Assembly (NCBI RefSeq): GCF_027213645.1
Contig: NZ_JAPWGL010000001.1
Location: 496,001-560,000 of the forward strand
Source of the DNA: Pedobacter rhodius
Lineage (GTDB): Bacteria > Bacteroidota > Bacteroidia > Sphingobacteriales > Sphingobacteriaceae
Length of the DNA stretch: 64,000 nt
Direction of reading: 5' to 3'
The notes below the pieces were generated by a model that saw only the letters and a list, made by a program, of their open reading frames with translations, searched no databases and was not told where the DNA came from. The position numbers and the translations under genes were made by a program. Shown piece by piece: positions 25,732 to 35,122 of this stretch; position 1 is the first letter of the stretch, and each line of letters opens with the position of its first letter.

Positions 25732-28098
25732 TTAAGGGTTCCCCTTTATCACCCTAACGCCATAAACCGGACCTGCACTGTTTCTGGTTTTGGGAAATAA
25801 CTTAACCGTTACTTTGCTTTTTCCTTTGGTTACTTCTGTTGGGATTTTATAAGAAATGTCGTAAAAACGACTTTCCTTATACCGGTTTAAATCCTCTGTT
25901 GCGATGTTTACACCGTCTACCAGCACATCAAAAATTCGGCCTCTGTTATCCATTCCCCAATAGGAAGCTATAATCGTATTTTGTGCATTTGGATCTACCT
26001 TCACATCAAATTGTAAAAAACCTTCTTCTCCTGCCAAACGCCATTTGCGCCCATGCTCTTCACCCATAGATTCTTTTGCGGCGGTAAAATTGTGATCTCT
26101 TTCCGGCTGCATTTCACCAAAACGAAAAATATCAGTTGTTTTATCTTCGAGTTCTTTTTGTTTACGCTTCTGCTCGTCGTAGATTCTTTGCTGAACTACC
26201 CATTTTTCAGGTGTAAAAACATCCCAGTAAACACTGTAATATTGGTTTTTGGTTTGGTAAAAAGGAATCATGGTTACCTCCTGTGGTTGTGCAGTGTTAA
26301 CCGTTTGAAACTTTAATTCCTGTTGATTTACCACGCTTAACCAATCTTTGGGATCGTTTGTGGCGCTTACAAACACGGGTACGCCCTTTACCGGGTCGGG
26401 CTCTGTTGCGCCTAAAACGCCTGCCAATAAAACCGGACCGTAAAAAACAGCTCTCCGGTCTGCATTATCGGGCATTGCTTCAGTGTGCAATTTTTCAGGT
26501 GTTATGTAAGTTATTTTATCATTGTTTTTCCAGTTGCGGTTGATTACATAATAGCCGGTTTCATCAGGATTAATTTTTTGTACCACACCATTTACGGCGA
26601 TAGAAGTTCCTTCTGACCATTTTGGTTTCCTTAAACGGATGGAAAAGTTTGAAGCCTTTGTAATATTTATAGTTAGTTCTGTTTTATCTCCCTGAGGCAA
26701 AGCAGTTTGCTGTGTTATTTTAATGCCTTTTTCCTTCCAGTTTAAAATAGAGGGGATAAAAAGATTAACATATAAACTGCCATCACTTCCTCTGAAATAA
26801 ATGCTTTCATTGTATTTAACATGGTTTTCCATGCCTGTACCTACGCAACAAGTAAAGGTGTTAAATTTATCGCTATATTCTTTTTTTCCACCCATACGCA
26901 GGGGTACGAAATAGCAAGTCATGCCATCATCGTGGTTTTGCGAAGCCAGAATATGATTGTATAATGCTTTTTCATAAAAATCGAACAATTCTGCAGAAGG
27001 ATTTTCTGTGAATAAATGTCCCGTTAATTTGAGCATGTTATACGTATTACAGGTTTCGGTCGTGTTTTCGGTAAGTTTATCGTTTAATTTATCAGGCTCG
27101 CTTAAATATTCATAATTACTGTTGCCACCGGTTACATAGGAGTGATGGTAAACCACCGTTTTCCAGAAAAAATCGGCAATGGCCTTGTCATTTTTATCAC
27201 CTGTGATTTCGTGTCTTCTGGCACTGGCAATAATTTTTGGTATTTGTGTGTTAGAATGTTTTCCCGGCAAAATATCCTGTTGCTTTGCCAGCGGATCAAG
27301 AATGCGCTTATCATAAAACTTGTACGATAAATCTAAAAACTTCTTTTCACCCGTTATTGCATAAAGATTTACCAATGCATCGGCCATGCCACCATATTCG
27401 CAGAACAGCATTTTTTGCAATAATTCATCATTCAGACCACCGATTGTTTTCTGCGTCCAGTTGGCCATTTCAATGCATTCATGGAGGGCTTTTTTGTTTC
27501 TGGTATAGAGGTAGGCATCAAGTAAACCGGCCATTACTTTGTGAACTGTATACCAGGGCGACCAGCCACCATTTAAATCGAAACCGCCTGATTTAATATT
27601 GCCTTTGGCTACTTCGCTCCAGATGGCATCTTCTTTGGGAATCGCACCAATATAACCCGTTTTTCTGGCCTTTTGGCATTCTTCCAGCTGGTCGACGATG
27701 TAGTTAACCTTTTGAAGAAATAGCGGGCTTTTAGTTGAAGCATACTGCATGGATAATGCTGAAAGGTAATGGCCTAAACTGTGGCCAGCCAGCCCGTCAG
27801 ATTCCCAACCGCCATAAATCTCTGCCTTCGGCTGCAACCCTGCATTTTTCCTGAAACCGGATAATAACCTGTCGGGTTCTATTATCGTTAAATAAGCCTC
27901 GTCAGCTTTCATGGCTGTTTTAAATGTACTTTCCAATAAACTTACCTGCGATAAATCGAAAGCATAGGCATTAATTGGCGTAACATTTTTAACTTTCATC
28001 CTGCTGTCGCCGAATTGTGGCAAATAGTTTTGAGCCTGCATATTTATCGAATACAGTATGGAGCAGGCTAATAAACTTTTGGCAATAATCTTATTCAT
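25732..28098 (-). CDS. Beta-L-arabinofuranosidase, GH127/GH146 (DUF1680)
   Basis: 788-aa exported enzyme with a signal peptide ending NMQAQ. The (alpha/alpha)6 barrel carries the zinc/thiolate site known from Bifidobacterium HypBA1: Glu 348 and Cys 350 in TETCNTYN, and Cys 417 (nucleophile) and Cys 418 in FTCCVGTGMENH. After the barrel come beta-sandwich domains and a C-terminal module with FGEMQPERDHNF. Enzymes of this clan remove beta-linked L-arabinofuranose, for HypBA1 from hydroxyproline-linked arabinans of extensin-type proteins, and for GH146 from pectic arabinan. It is divergent from the Xaa-Pro aminopeptidase and Hyp operon. A second, different homologue lies at 42206. Confidence 0.92.
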   Translation of the reverse strand: MNKIIAKSLLACSILYSINMQAQNYLPQFGDSRMKVKNVTPINAYAFDLSQVSLLESTFKTAMKADEAYLTIIEPDRLLSGFRKNAGLQPKAEIYGGWESDGLAGHSLGHYLSALSMQYASTKSPLFLQKVNYIVDQLEECQKARKTGYIGAIPKEDAIWSEVAKGNIKSGGFDLNGGWSPWYTVHKVMAGLLDAYLYTRNKKALHECIEMANWTQKTIGGLNDELLQKMLFCEYGGMADALVNLYAITGEKKFLDLSYKFYDKRILDPLAKQQDILPGKHSNTQIPKIIASARRHEITGDKNDKAIADFFWKTVVYHHSYVTGGNSNYEYLSEPDKLNDKLTENTTETCNTYNMLKLTGHLFTENPSAELFDFYEKALYNHILASQNHDDGMTCYFVPLRMGGKKEYSDKFNTFTCCVGTGMENHVKYNESIYFRGSDGSLYVNLFIPSILNWKEKGIKITQQTALPQGDKTELTINITKASNFSIRLRKPKWSEGTSIAVNGVVQKINPDETGYYVINRNWKNNDKITYITPEKLHTEAMPDNADRRAVFYGPVLLAGVLGATEPDPVKGVPVFVSATNDPKDWLSVVNQQELKFQTVNTAQPQEVTMIPFYQTKNQYYSVYWDVFTPEKWVVQQRIYDEQKRKQKELEDKTTDIFRFGEMQPERDHNFTAAKESMGEEHGRKWRLAGEEGFLQFDVKVDPNAQNTIIASYWGMDNRGRIFDVLVDGVNIATEDLNRYKESRFYDISYKIPTEVTKGKSKVTVKLFPKTRNSAGPVYGVRVIKGNP

Positions 28099-28342
28099 AT
28101 TTTATAACGAATTCTTAATCTTCAGAAAAACTAAAATTATTTAAAAATGGATTCTTGGAACAACTTTTAATTTGCAGCTATTGTGCGGATTTTACCTTTA
28201 TTTTCTTGGAAAAGGAGATTTTTTGCGATTTTTATACTATATACTAGCTTATAATTTGCAGATACCCCACATATTTTAGCCATTCATCTTAAAATTTATC
28301 GGATGAAGCACACTTTTGGGATATTTGTTTAACATCAAAAAT

Positions 28343-29740
28343 ATGTTTGATAAAGAAATTTACATCGAGAGAAGAAAAAAATTAAAATCTAAATTTGAAT
28401 CGGGACTATTGCTCTTTTTGGGTAACGAGGATAGTCCGATGAATTATGCAGATAATGCCTACCATTTCAGGCAGGACAGCACTTTCTTATATTATTTCGG
28501 AATCAGCGAACCTGCGTTAGCTGCTGTTATTGATATCGATGAAGCGGAGGTAATTCTTTTCGGGAATGAAATGAGTATCGATGATATCGTTTGGATGGGC
28601 AGGCAGAAAACTTTGAAAGAGAAATCAGAAGATTCAGGTCTGACCAACGTTCAGTCTTCCGATAAACTGGAAACGTTTTTAAATCAATGCCAGCAAAAAA
28701 ACAGGGCGATTCATTTCCTGCCACCTTATCGTCCGGAAAATAAAATAAAACTCTCTAAGTGGTTTGGTTTACCGGTTGATGCGCTTGAGCATTCGGCATC
28801 GTTATCTTTTATTAAGGCGGTGGTTTCACAACGTTCAGTTAAATCTACCGAAGAAATTGTTGAACTCGATAAAGCTGCGGCAGTATCTGCAGATATTCAT
28901 TTAATGGTGATGCAGCAGGCAAAGCCGGGTATGTATGAACGGGAGCTTGCCGCAAAAATTCAGGAGGCTGCTTTAGCGTCCGGCGGAAACCTTTCTTATC
29001 CGGCTATTTTGACGATTCGTGGCGAAATATTGCACAACCATTACCATGGCAATATGTTAAGAGAAGGACAGATGGTGCTTAATGATTCCGGCGTTGAAAC
29101 CGCTTTGGGTTATGCCGGCGATCTTACCCGTACTTTTCCCGTGAGTAAAAAGTTTAGCCCGGTACAGAAAGATATTTACGACATCGTACTTAATGCCTAT
29201 ACAAATGCTAAAAATGCGCTGGCGCCAGGTGTAAGGTATTTGGACGTGCATTTAACATCGTGTAAAACTTTGGCGCAGGGTTTAAAAGACATTGGTTTAA
29301 TGCAGGGCAATGCAGATGATGCTGTGGAGGCGGGTGCGCATGCCATGTTTTTTCAATGTGGCACCGGCCACATGATGGGGCTGGATGTTCATGATATGGA
29401 AGATTTAGGTGAACAATATGTAGGGTATACCGATGAACTTAAAAAGAATACTTCACAATTTGGCTTAAAATCTTTACGCCTGGGTAAAGCGCTCGAAACA
29501 GGGTACGTTTTAACTGTAGAACCGGGTATTTATATCATTCCGGAACTAATCGACCGGTGGAAGGCTGAACAAAAATTTGCTGAATTTATAAATTACGATA
29601 AACTGGAGCAGTTCAGGAATTTTACAGGAATAAGGGTTGAAGATGATTTTCTCATCACCAAAAATGGCAATAGAATGCTTGGTAAACACCTTGCACAAAG
29701 CATAGAAGAAATAGAAGCCATAAGGGCTGAAGCTTATTAA
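28343..29740 (+). CDS. M24 aminopeptidase P family (Xaa-Pro aminopeptidase)
   Basis: 465-aa cytoplasmic metallopeptidase. The N-terminal creatinase-like domain (YYFGISEPALAAVIDIDE) is followed by the pita-bread fold with the metal ligands in LNDSGVE, GYAGDLTRTF, GTGHMMGLDVHD, TVEPGIY and GIRVEDDF. It removes an N-terminal residue in front of proline, and such enzymes are needed to open Pro/Hyp-rich peptides. The start is MFDKEIY at 28343; the longer frame from a TTG at 28316 adds nothing family-like. It is 11 bp before the M1 peptidase gene, in one unit. Confidence 0.9.
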   Translation: MFDKEIYIERRKKLKSKFESGLLLFLGNEDSPMNYADNAYHFRQDSTFLYYFGISEPALAAVIDIDEAEVILFGNEMSIDDIVWMGRQKTLKEKSEDSGLTNVQSSDKLETFLNQCQQKNRAIHFLPPYRPENKIKLSKWFGLPVDALEHSASLSFIKAVVSQRSVKSTEEIVELDKAAAVSADIHLMVMQQAKPGMYERELAAKIQEAALASGGNLSYPAILTIRGEILHNHYHGNMLREGQMVLNDSGVETALGYAGDLTRTFPVSKKFSPVQKDIYDIVLNAYTNAKNALAPGVRYLDVHLTSCKTLAQGLKDIGLMQGNADDAVEAGAHAMFFQCGTGHMMGLDVHDMEDLGEQYVGYTDELKKNTSQFGLKSLRLGKALETGYVLTVEPGIYIIPELIDRWKAEQKFAEFINYDKLEQFRNFTGIRVEDDFLITKNGNRMLGKHLAQSIEEIEAIRAEAY

Positions 29741-29751
29741 TAAAAATAAAC

Positions 29752-31425
29752 ATGAAAATTTTAACCCCTGCAGCGGCACTTTTAGTTTTTGTATTTTTCG
29801 CCAATACTGTTTTTGCGCAAAGTAAAAAGGTTTATACGTTGGCCGATACCCTTAGGGGAACACTAACACCCGAGCGTACCTGGTGGGATGTACAGCGTTA
29901 CGAACTTTCGGTAAAACCTGATTATAACGATAAAAGCATAAGGGGTTCGAATCAGATTGTGTACAAAGTTGTTGGTGCCAATACTGGCAAAACCCGTATG
30001 CAAATCGATTTGCAGGAGCCGTTAATGATTGACAGCATTCTTTACAATGGTAAATCGAAGTTAAAATTTGAACATGTAGGTAGTGTCTGGTATGCACATG
30101 TTCCTGCTCAAAAGCTATCGGCAACAAACAACGTAAATATTTTTTACCATGGAAAAGTGCATCAGGCAAAACGTGCGCCATGGGATGGCGGCTTTATCTT
30201 TACCGCCGATTCGCTCGGCCGTCCGTGGATGACTGTTGCCTGCCAGGGTCTGGGTGCTTCAATCTGGTATCCGAATAAAGATCATCAAAGTGATGAACCA
30301 AATCTAGGCGCTTCGTTAACCATGACTGTTCCTGATACCTTAGTTGCCGTTGGTAATGGCCGTCTGGTTTTTAAGAAAAATAATAACGATGGTACGGCAA
30401 CTTACAAGTATAATGTCGTAAACCCGATTAGTAATTACTGCATTATTCCATACGTAGGCAAATATGTAAATTTTAAAGAGCAATATGCCGGTGAAAAGGG
30501 ACCGCTTGATGTAAACTACTGGGTACTTGATTACAATTATCCAAAGGCCAAAACGTACATGCCGGATCAGGTGCATAAAATGATGAAAAGTTTTGAGTAT
30601 TGGTTCGGGCCATATCCTTTTTATGAAGATGGCTACCAGCTTATCGATGCCTCGCACACCGGAATGGAACATCAGTCGGCCGTATCTTATGGCAACTGGT
30701 ATAAATTTGGCTATCGCGGAAGAGATATGTCAGGCGATGGCTGGGGTTTAAAATGGGATTTTATCATCATCCATGAAAGTGGTCATGAATGGTTCGGTAA
30801 CAATATAACCAGTAACGATTTAGCGGATATGTGGGTTCATGAGGGCTTTACAAATTACAGTGAAACGCTGTTTGTTGATTATATTTTTGGCAATAAGGCC
30901 GGGAACGAATATAATTTCGGCATTAGAAAAGGCATCAAAAATGATTATCCTGTTATTCCGCCCTATGGTGTAAACGCACAGGGCAGTGGCGATATGTACC
31001 CGAAGGCCGGAAATATGCTGCACGCCATTCGCCATGGCCTCAATAACGATGAACTCTTCAGATCAATATTAAGAGGTTTGAGTAAAACTTTTTACCACCA
31101 AACGGTTACGACAAAGCAGGTTGAAGATTATGTTTCTAAGCAAGCGGGGTTTAATTACGGTAAAGTTTTCGATCAGTATTTACGTACCGTTCAGATTCCT
31201 TCTTTCGAATATTACCTGAAAGATGGAAAGGCATTTTACCGGTATGCAGATTGTGTTAAAGGATTTAACTTGCCGCTGGTATTAAAAAATGACGGGCTTA
31301 AAACAATCAAAATTATTCCGACCGAAAATTGGCAGGAACTTGCCTTAGCACCCGGACAGGATGCTTTATTCAGCACGAAGGCTATCGAATTTATGTATTA
31401 TATCCAGGTAAAAAACGTAAAGTAG
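29752..31425 (+). CDS. Secreted M1 family metallopeptidase
   Basis: 557-aa exported zinc peptidase with a signal peptide ending VFAQS. The zinc motif HESGHEW has His at about 341 and 345 and Glu 342, and the third ligand is Glu about 364 in WVHEGFTNYSE. A beta-saddle N-domain precedes the thermolysin-like domain. It lacks the long C-terminal helical domain of PepN, so it is the short type. It likely frees amino acids from peptides in the periplasm. It is coupled to the M24 gene and lies directly ahead of the hydroxyproline operon. Confidence 0.9.
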   Translation: MKILTPAAALLVFVFFANTVFAQSKKVYTLADTLRGTLTPERTWWDVQRYELSVKPDYNDKSIRGSNQIVYKVVGANTGKTRMQIDLQEPLMIDSILYNGKSKLKFEHVGSVWYAHVPAQKLSATNNVNIFYHGKVHQAKRAPWDGGFIFTADSLGRPWMTVACQGLGASIWYPNKDHQSDEPNLGASLTMTVPDTLVAVGNGRLVFKKNNNDGTATYKYNVVNPISNYCIIPYVGKYVNFKEQYAGEKGPLDVNYWVLDYNYPKAKTYMPDQVHKMMKSFEYWFGPYPFYEDGYQLIDASHTGMEHQSAVSYGNWYKFGYRGRDMSGDGWGLKWDFIIIHESGHEWFGNNITSNDLADMWVHEGFTNYSETLFVDYIFGNKAGNEYNFGIRKGIKNDYPVIPPYGVNAQGSGDMYPKAGNMLHAIRHGLNNDELFRSILRGLSKTFYHQTVTTKQVEDYVSKQAGFNYGKVFDQYLRTVQIPSFEYYLKDGKAFYRYADCVKGFNLPLVLKNDGLKTIKIIPTENWQELALAPGQDALFSTKAIEFMYYIQVKNVK

Positions 31426-31497
31426 TTGTAGTGTTTTTCGGTATATTTTTAGCTTAAATCGGTTAAAATCTAATAATACTTCAGTTAACAGATGGCT

Positions 31498-31505
31498 TAA
31501 CTTTG
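31498..31505 (+). promoter_or_regulatory. -7 box of the hydroxyproline operon
   Basis: TAACTTTG matches TAnnTTTG, 43 bp before the ATG of the deaminase gene. No clear TTTG lies 19 nt upstream, which fits an activator-dependent promoter. Confidence 0.5.
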
Positions 31506-31547
31506 AATCCATAAATAAAAAGGAATAATTAAATAAAAAATACAATA

Positions 31548-32465
31548 ATGAGTATAAAATGGACCGGGGTTTTTCCTGCTGTTACCACCAAATTTACAGC
31601 AAACGATGAATTGGATTTTGAAACTTTTGATCTCAATATAGAAGCTCAACTTGAAGCTGGTGCTGAAGGAATTATTTTAGGCGGTTCGCTTGGAGAGGCC
31701 AGCGTATTAACGGATGATGAGAAGTTCGGCTTGCTTTCTCACACTTTAAACTTAGTGAATGGTCGTGTTCCGGTTTTACTGAACATTGCAGAATCTACGA
31801 CTAAAAAAGCAATTGAAGTGGCTAAAAAGGCCGAATCATTGGGTGCAAACGGGTTAATGTTACTGCCACCAATGCGCTATAATGCTGCTGCTGATGAAAC
31901 TTTAGCCTTTTTTGGCGCTATTGCTGAAAGTACTGATTTACCAATTATGATTTATAACAATCCGGTTGATTATAAAATTGAAGTCACCCTTGATATGTTC
32001 GAAGTTTTAACGAAATATCCCAACATTCAGGCAATTAAAGAATCAACGAGGGATGTGTCAAATGTAACCAGGTTGATTAACCGTTTCGGCGATCGATTTA
32101 AAATATTTACCGGTGTAGATCCATTGGCAATGGAAAGTATCGTAATGGGCGCGCACGGATGGGTTGCGGGTTTGGTAGACGCTTTTCCAAAAGAAACCGT
32201 TGCCATTTTCAGGTTAATAAAAGAAAACAGAATTGCCGAAGCATTAACGATTTACCGTTGGTTTTTGCCTGTCCTTGAGTTGGATATTCATCCAAAACTG
32301 GTTCAGTACATTAAACTTGCCGAGGTAGCAACAGGTTTGGGTACAGAAGCTGTACGTGCACCTCGTTTGCCGATTCAGGGCGCAGAGCGTGAAAAAGTAT
32401 TAAAAATTATAAACGATGCGTTGGCTACTCGTCCTGAATTACCTGCCGGTAGTTGGGGAAAATAG
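31548..32465 (+). CDS. DapA-family lyase, probable 1-pyrroline-4-hydroxy-2-carboxylate deaminase
   Basis: 305-aa class I aldolase-fold protein of the dihydrodipicolinate synthase family. The Schiff-base Lys is about 164 in AIKESTRD, the Tyr about 136 in IYNNP, and the GGSLGEAS motif of the carboxylate site is at 45-52. The following genes encode the other three steps of trans-4-hydroxy-L-proline breakdown, so the likely reaction is deamination and dehydration of 1-pyrroline-4-hydroxy-2-carboxylate to 2-oxoglutarate semialdehyde rather than lysine synthesis. First gene of the operon, 15 bp ahead of the dehydrogenase. Confidence 0.88.
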   Translation: MSIKWTGVFPAVTTKFTANDELDFETFDLNIEAQLEAGAEGIILGGSLGEASVLTDDEKFGLLSHTLNLVNGRVPVLLNIAESTTKKAIEVAKKAESLGANGLMLLPPMRYNAAADETLAFFGAIAESTDLPIMIYNNPVDYKIEVTLDMFEVLTKYPNIQAIKESTRDVSNVTRLINRFGDRFKIFTGVDPLAMESIVMGAHGWVAGLVDAFPKETVAIFRLIKENRIAEALTIYRWFLPVLELDIHPKLVQYIKLAEVATGLGTEAVRAPRLPIQGAEREKVLKIINDALATRPELPAGSWGK

Positions 32466-32480
32466 TGCCATGAAATAAAT

Positions 32481-34067
32481 ATGAATGGAAAAAATATAGT
32501 TGCTTCAACGTATGTAGATGCGAACGAAAAGAGCCTAAAAGCCATTGATGCGGCTTCAGGATTGGCTATAGAAGGCGATTTTTTTAAAGCAAATGAAAGC
32601 TTGGCAGATGAAGCGTTAAACCTGGCAACAGAAGCGTTTCAGTTTTACAGGCATGTAAATAAAGATTTAAAAGCGGCTTTTTTGAATGCCATTGCAGATG
32701 AAATTGCAGCCATAACGGATGAATTGGTTAAAAGGGCATCAGCAGAGAGTGGTTTGCCTGCTGCCCGTTTGCAGGGTGAGGTTGGTCGTACAACCGGCCA
32801 GCTCCGCTTATTTGCAAATCTGGTGGCGGAAGGCTCGTGGGTTAATGCAATAATCGATACCGCACAACCCGACAGGAAACCTTTACCCAAGTCAGATATC
32901 AGGAGGATGATGATACCGATTGGCCCTGTTGTTGTTTTCGGCGCAAGTAATTTTCCGTTGGCGTTTTCGGTAGCTGGTGGCGATACCGCTTCGGCACTTG
33001 CTTCGGGTTGTCCGGTTGTCGTAAAAGCGCATCCCGCACATTATGGAACAAGTGCTTTGGTTGCCGGGGCAATTATAAAAGCCGTTGAGAAAACAAACAT
33101 GCCGAAAGGTGTTTTTTCCATGCTTTATGATAATGGATATGCCATTGGTTCAGCTTTAGTTAAACATCCGCTAACGAAGGCTGTAACTTTTACCGGCTCG
33201 TTTAAAGGTGGTATGGCTTTAATCAAACTTGCAGAACAAAGGGAAAATCCGATTCCTGTTTTTGCCGAAATGGGCAGTATAAATCCGGTGATTTTTCTGC
33301 CGCAGGCACTAGAAAATCAGGCAGAAGAACTGGCGAAAAAGTATGCGGCCTCTATAACCTTGGGTGCAGGGCAGTTTTGTACAAATCCGGGTTTAATGCT
33401 TGCGATACAATCTCCCGCACTTGAAAAATTTAAGCAAACTTTAGCTGAAGCCATTTCAGCAATTCCATCGGCAACAATGCTTACCGAAGGCATTGCACAT
33501 AATTATTATAAGCTGACTACAGAAATCGTTAATGAGGATAAGGCCTCCATTCTTAGTATTTCAAACCTTAAAAATAAGGATCTGAAAAATCAATCGCAGG
33601 CTTTAGTTGTCGAAGTTAGTGCTGTGGACTTCATCAAAAATCCGAAATTCAAAGAGGAAATTTTTGGTCCTTATTCGTTATTGGTTGTGGCAAAAGATTT
33701 GGCTGAACTGGAAATTGTAATTTCTAATTTGGACGGACAGCTAACGGCGACATTAATGGCGGAAAAAGATGAACTCAAAAGCTATAACGCTCTGATAAAT
33801 AAATTAACAGATAAAACCGGTCGAATAATTTTGAATGGCGTACCCACAGGTGTGGAAGTTTGCGCTTCCATGCAGCATGGCGGCCCTTTTCCGGCAACTA
33901 ACGACAGCCGTTTCACGTCAGTAGGGTCAACAGCCGTTTATCGTTTTGTTCGCCCATTGGCTTATCAGGACTGGCAGCAGGATTTATTGCCTGATGAATT
34001 AAAAGATGGAAATCCATTGCAGATTTTCAGAACAGTTAATCAAAAATTAACAAAAACGGATGAGTAA
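32481..34067 (+). CDS. 2-Oxoglutarate semialdehyde (2,5-dioxovalerate) dehydrogenase, NADP type
   Basis: 528-aa aldehyde dehydrogenase. Catalytic residues: Asn about 157 in GASNFPLAF, Glu about 263 in FAEMGS, and Cys about 300 in AGQFCTNPG. Length and sequence are those of the ketoglutarate-semialdehyde dehydrogenase group that finishes hydroxyproline and pentose/hexarate catabolism by making 2-oxoglutarate. Its last 8 bp overlap the start of the epimerase gene, so the two are translationally coupled. Confidence 0.9.
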   Translation: MNGKNIVASTYVDANEKSLKAIDAASGLAIEGDFFKANESLADEALNLATEAFQFYRHVNKDLKAAFLNAIADEIAAITDELVKRASAESGLPAARLQGEVGRTTGQLRLFANLVAEGSWVNAIIDTAQPDRKPLPKSDIRRMMIPIGPVVVFGASNFPLAFSVAGGDTASALASGCPVVVKAHPAHYGTSALVAGAIIKAVEKTNMPKGVFSMLYDNGYAIGSALVKHPLTKAVTFTGSFKGGMALIKLAEQRENPIPVFAEMGSINPVIFLPQALENQAEELAKKYAASITLGAGQFCTNPGLMLAIQSPALEKFKQTLAEAISAIPSATMLTEGIAHNYYKLTTEIVNEDKASILSISNLKNKDLKNQSQALVVEVSAVDFIKNPKFKEEIFGPYSLLVVAKDLAELEIVISNLDGQLTATLMAEKDELKSYNALINKLTDKTGRIILNGVPTGVEVCASMQHGGPFPATNDSRFTSVGSTAVYRFVRPLAYQDWQQDLLPDELKDGNPLQIFRTVNQKLTKTDE

Positions 34068-35061
34068 AACTTTTTTCTGTGTAGATGCACATACCTGCGG
34101 TAATCCCGTTCGGCTGGTTGCAGGTGGAGGACCTCAGTTAACGGGCGCCAACATGAGCGAAAAGCGTCAGCATTTTTTGAAGGAATTTGATTGGATCAGA
34201 ACCGGACTAATGTTCGAACCCCGCGGTCACGATATGATGTCGGGAAGTATTCTTTATCCACCGCATCATCCGGATAACGATGTTGCTGTTTTATTTATCG
34301 AGACCAGCGGTTGCCTGCCCATGTGCGGTCACGGAACAATCGGAACCATAACCATCGCTATTGAAGAAGGACTTATTCAGCCAAAAATCCCGGGTTTAAT
34401 CCGAATGGAAGCACCGGCAGGATTGGTTTTAATTGAATACAAGCAAGAAGGAAAGAAAGTTAAATCGGTAAAATTAAAGAATGTTGCTTCTTATCTTGCT
34501 GCCGAAAACCTGGAAGTAGAATGTCCTGATTTAGGCTTACTCACTTTCGACGTTGCCTACGGCGGAAATTTTTATGCGATAGTTGATCCACAGGAAAATT
34601 TCCCGGGACTGGAAAATTATACCGCATCGCAGTTAATCACCTGGAGCCAGGTCATTAGAAAGCGCATTAACGAAAAATATAAATTTGTACACCCGCTTGA
34701 TGAAACCATTAATGGTTGTAGCCATGTACTCTGGACAGGTAAAACACTCGATCCAACTTCTACGGCGAGAAATGCCGTTTTTTACGGCGATAAGGCAATT
34801 GATAGATCACCTTGCGGAACGGGTACCTCAGCGCGCATGGCACAATGGCATGCAAAAGGCAAGCTTAAAAAAGGTGAAGATTTTATCCACGAAAGCTTTA
34901 TCGGAAGTAAGTTTACCGGAAGGGTAGAAGAGGAAGTAGATTTAAATGGGTTTAAAGCGATTATTCCGAGTGTGGAGGGTTGGGCGAAAGTTTATGGTTA
35001 CAACACGATAAAAATAGATTCGGAAGATGATCCTTACGCTTATGGTTTCCAGGTTATCTAG
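34060..35061 (+). CDS. 4-Hydroxyproline 2-epimerase (proline racemase family)
   Basis: 333 aa. The two catalytic thiols of the family are present: Cys 89 in MCGHGTIG and Cys 252 in SPCGTGTS. Both being Cys distinguishes racemases and epimerases from the dehydratases of this family, where one is Thr. The enzyme converts trans-4-hydroxy-L-proline to cis-4-hydroxy-D-proline. Proline racemase activity cannot be excluded from sequence, but the operon context makes hydroxyproline the substrate. The start overlaps the dehydrogenase stop by 8 bp. Confidence 0.92.
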   Translation: MSKTFFCVDAHTCGNPVRLVAGGGPQLTGANMSEKRQHFLKEFDWIRTGLMFEPRGHDMMSGSILYPPHHPDNDVAVLFIETSGCLPMCGHGTIGTITIAIEEGLIQPKIPGLIRMEAPAGLVLIEYKQEGKKVKSVKLKNVASYLAAENLEVECPDLGLLTFDVAYGGNFYAIVDPQENFPGLENYTASQLITWSQVIRKRINEKYKFVHPLDETINGCSHVLWTGKTLDPTSTARNAVFYGDKAIDRSPCGTGTSARMAQWHAKGKLKKGEDFIHESFIGSKFTGRVEEEVDLNGFKAIIPSVEGWAKVYGYNTIKIDSEDDPYAYGFQVI

Positions 35062-35122
35062 TTAAAGAATTATAGCAGGTACGATTCATTGTTTTGAATC
35101 AAATTGTTAATATAAAAAAGAA

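Noticed and set aside
29852..31035. Minus-strand ORFs opposite the M1 peptidase
   Set aside because: Shadows; the plus strand holds the full HExxH peptidase.
31548..32465. Lysine-biosynthetic dihydrodipicolinate synthase
   Set aside because: The Schiff-base fold is shared, but the gene is in an operon with hydroxyproline epimerase, D-amino acid oxidase and semialdehyde dehydrogenase.
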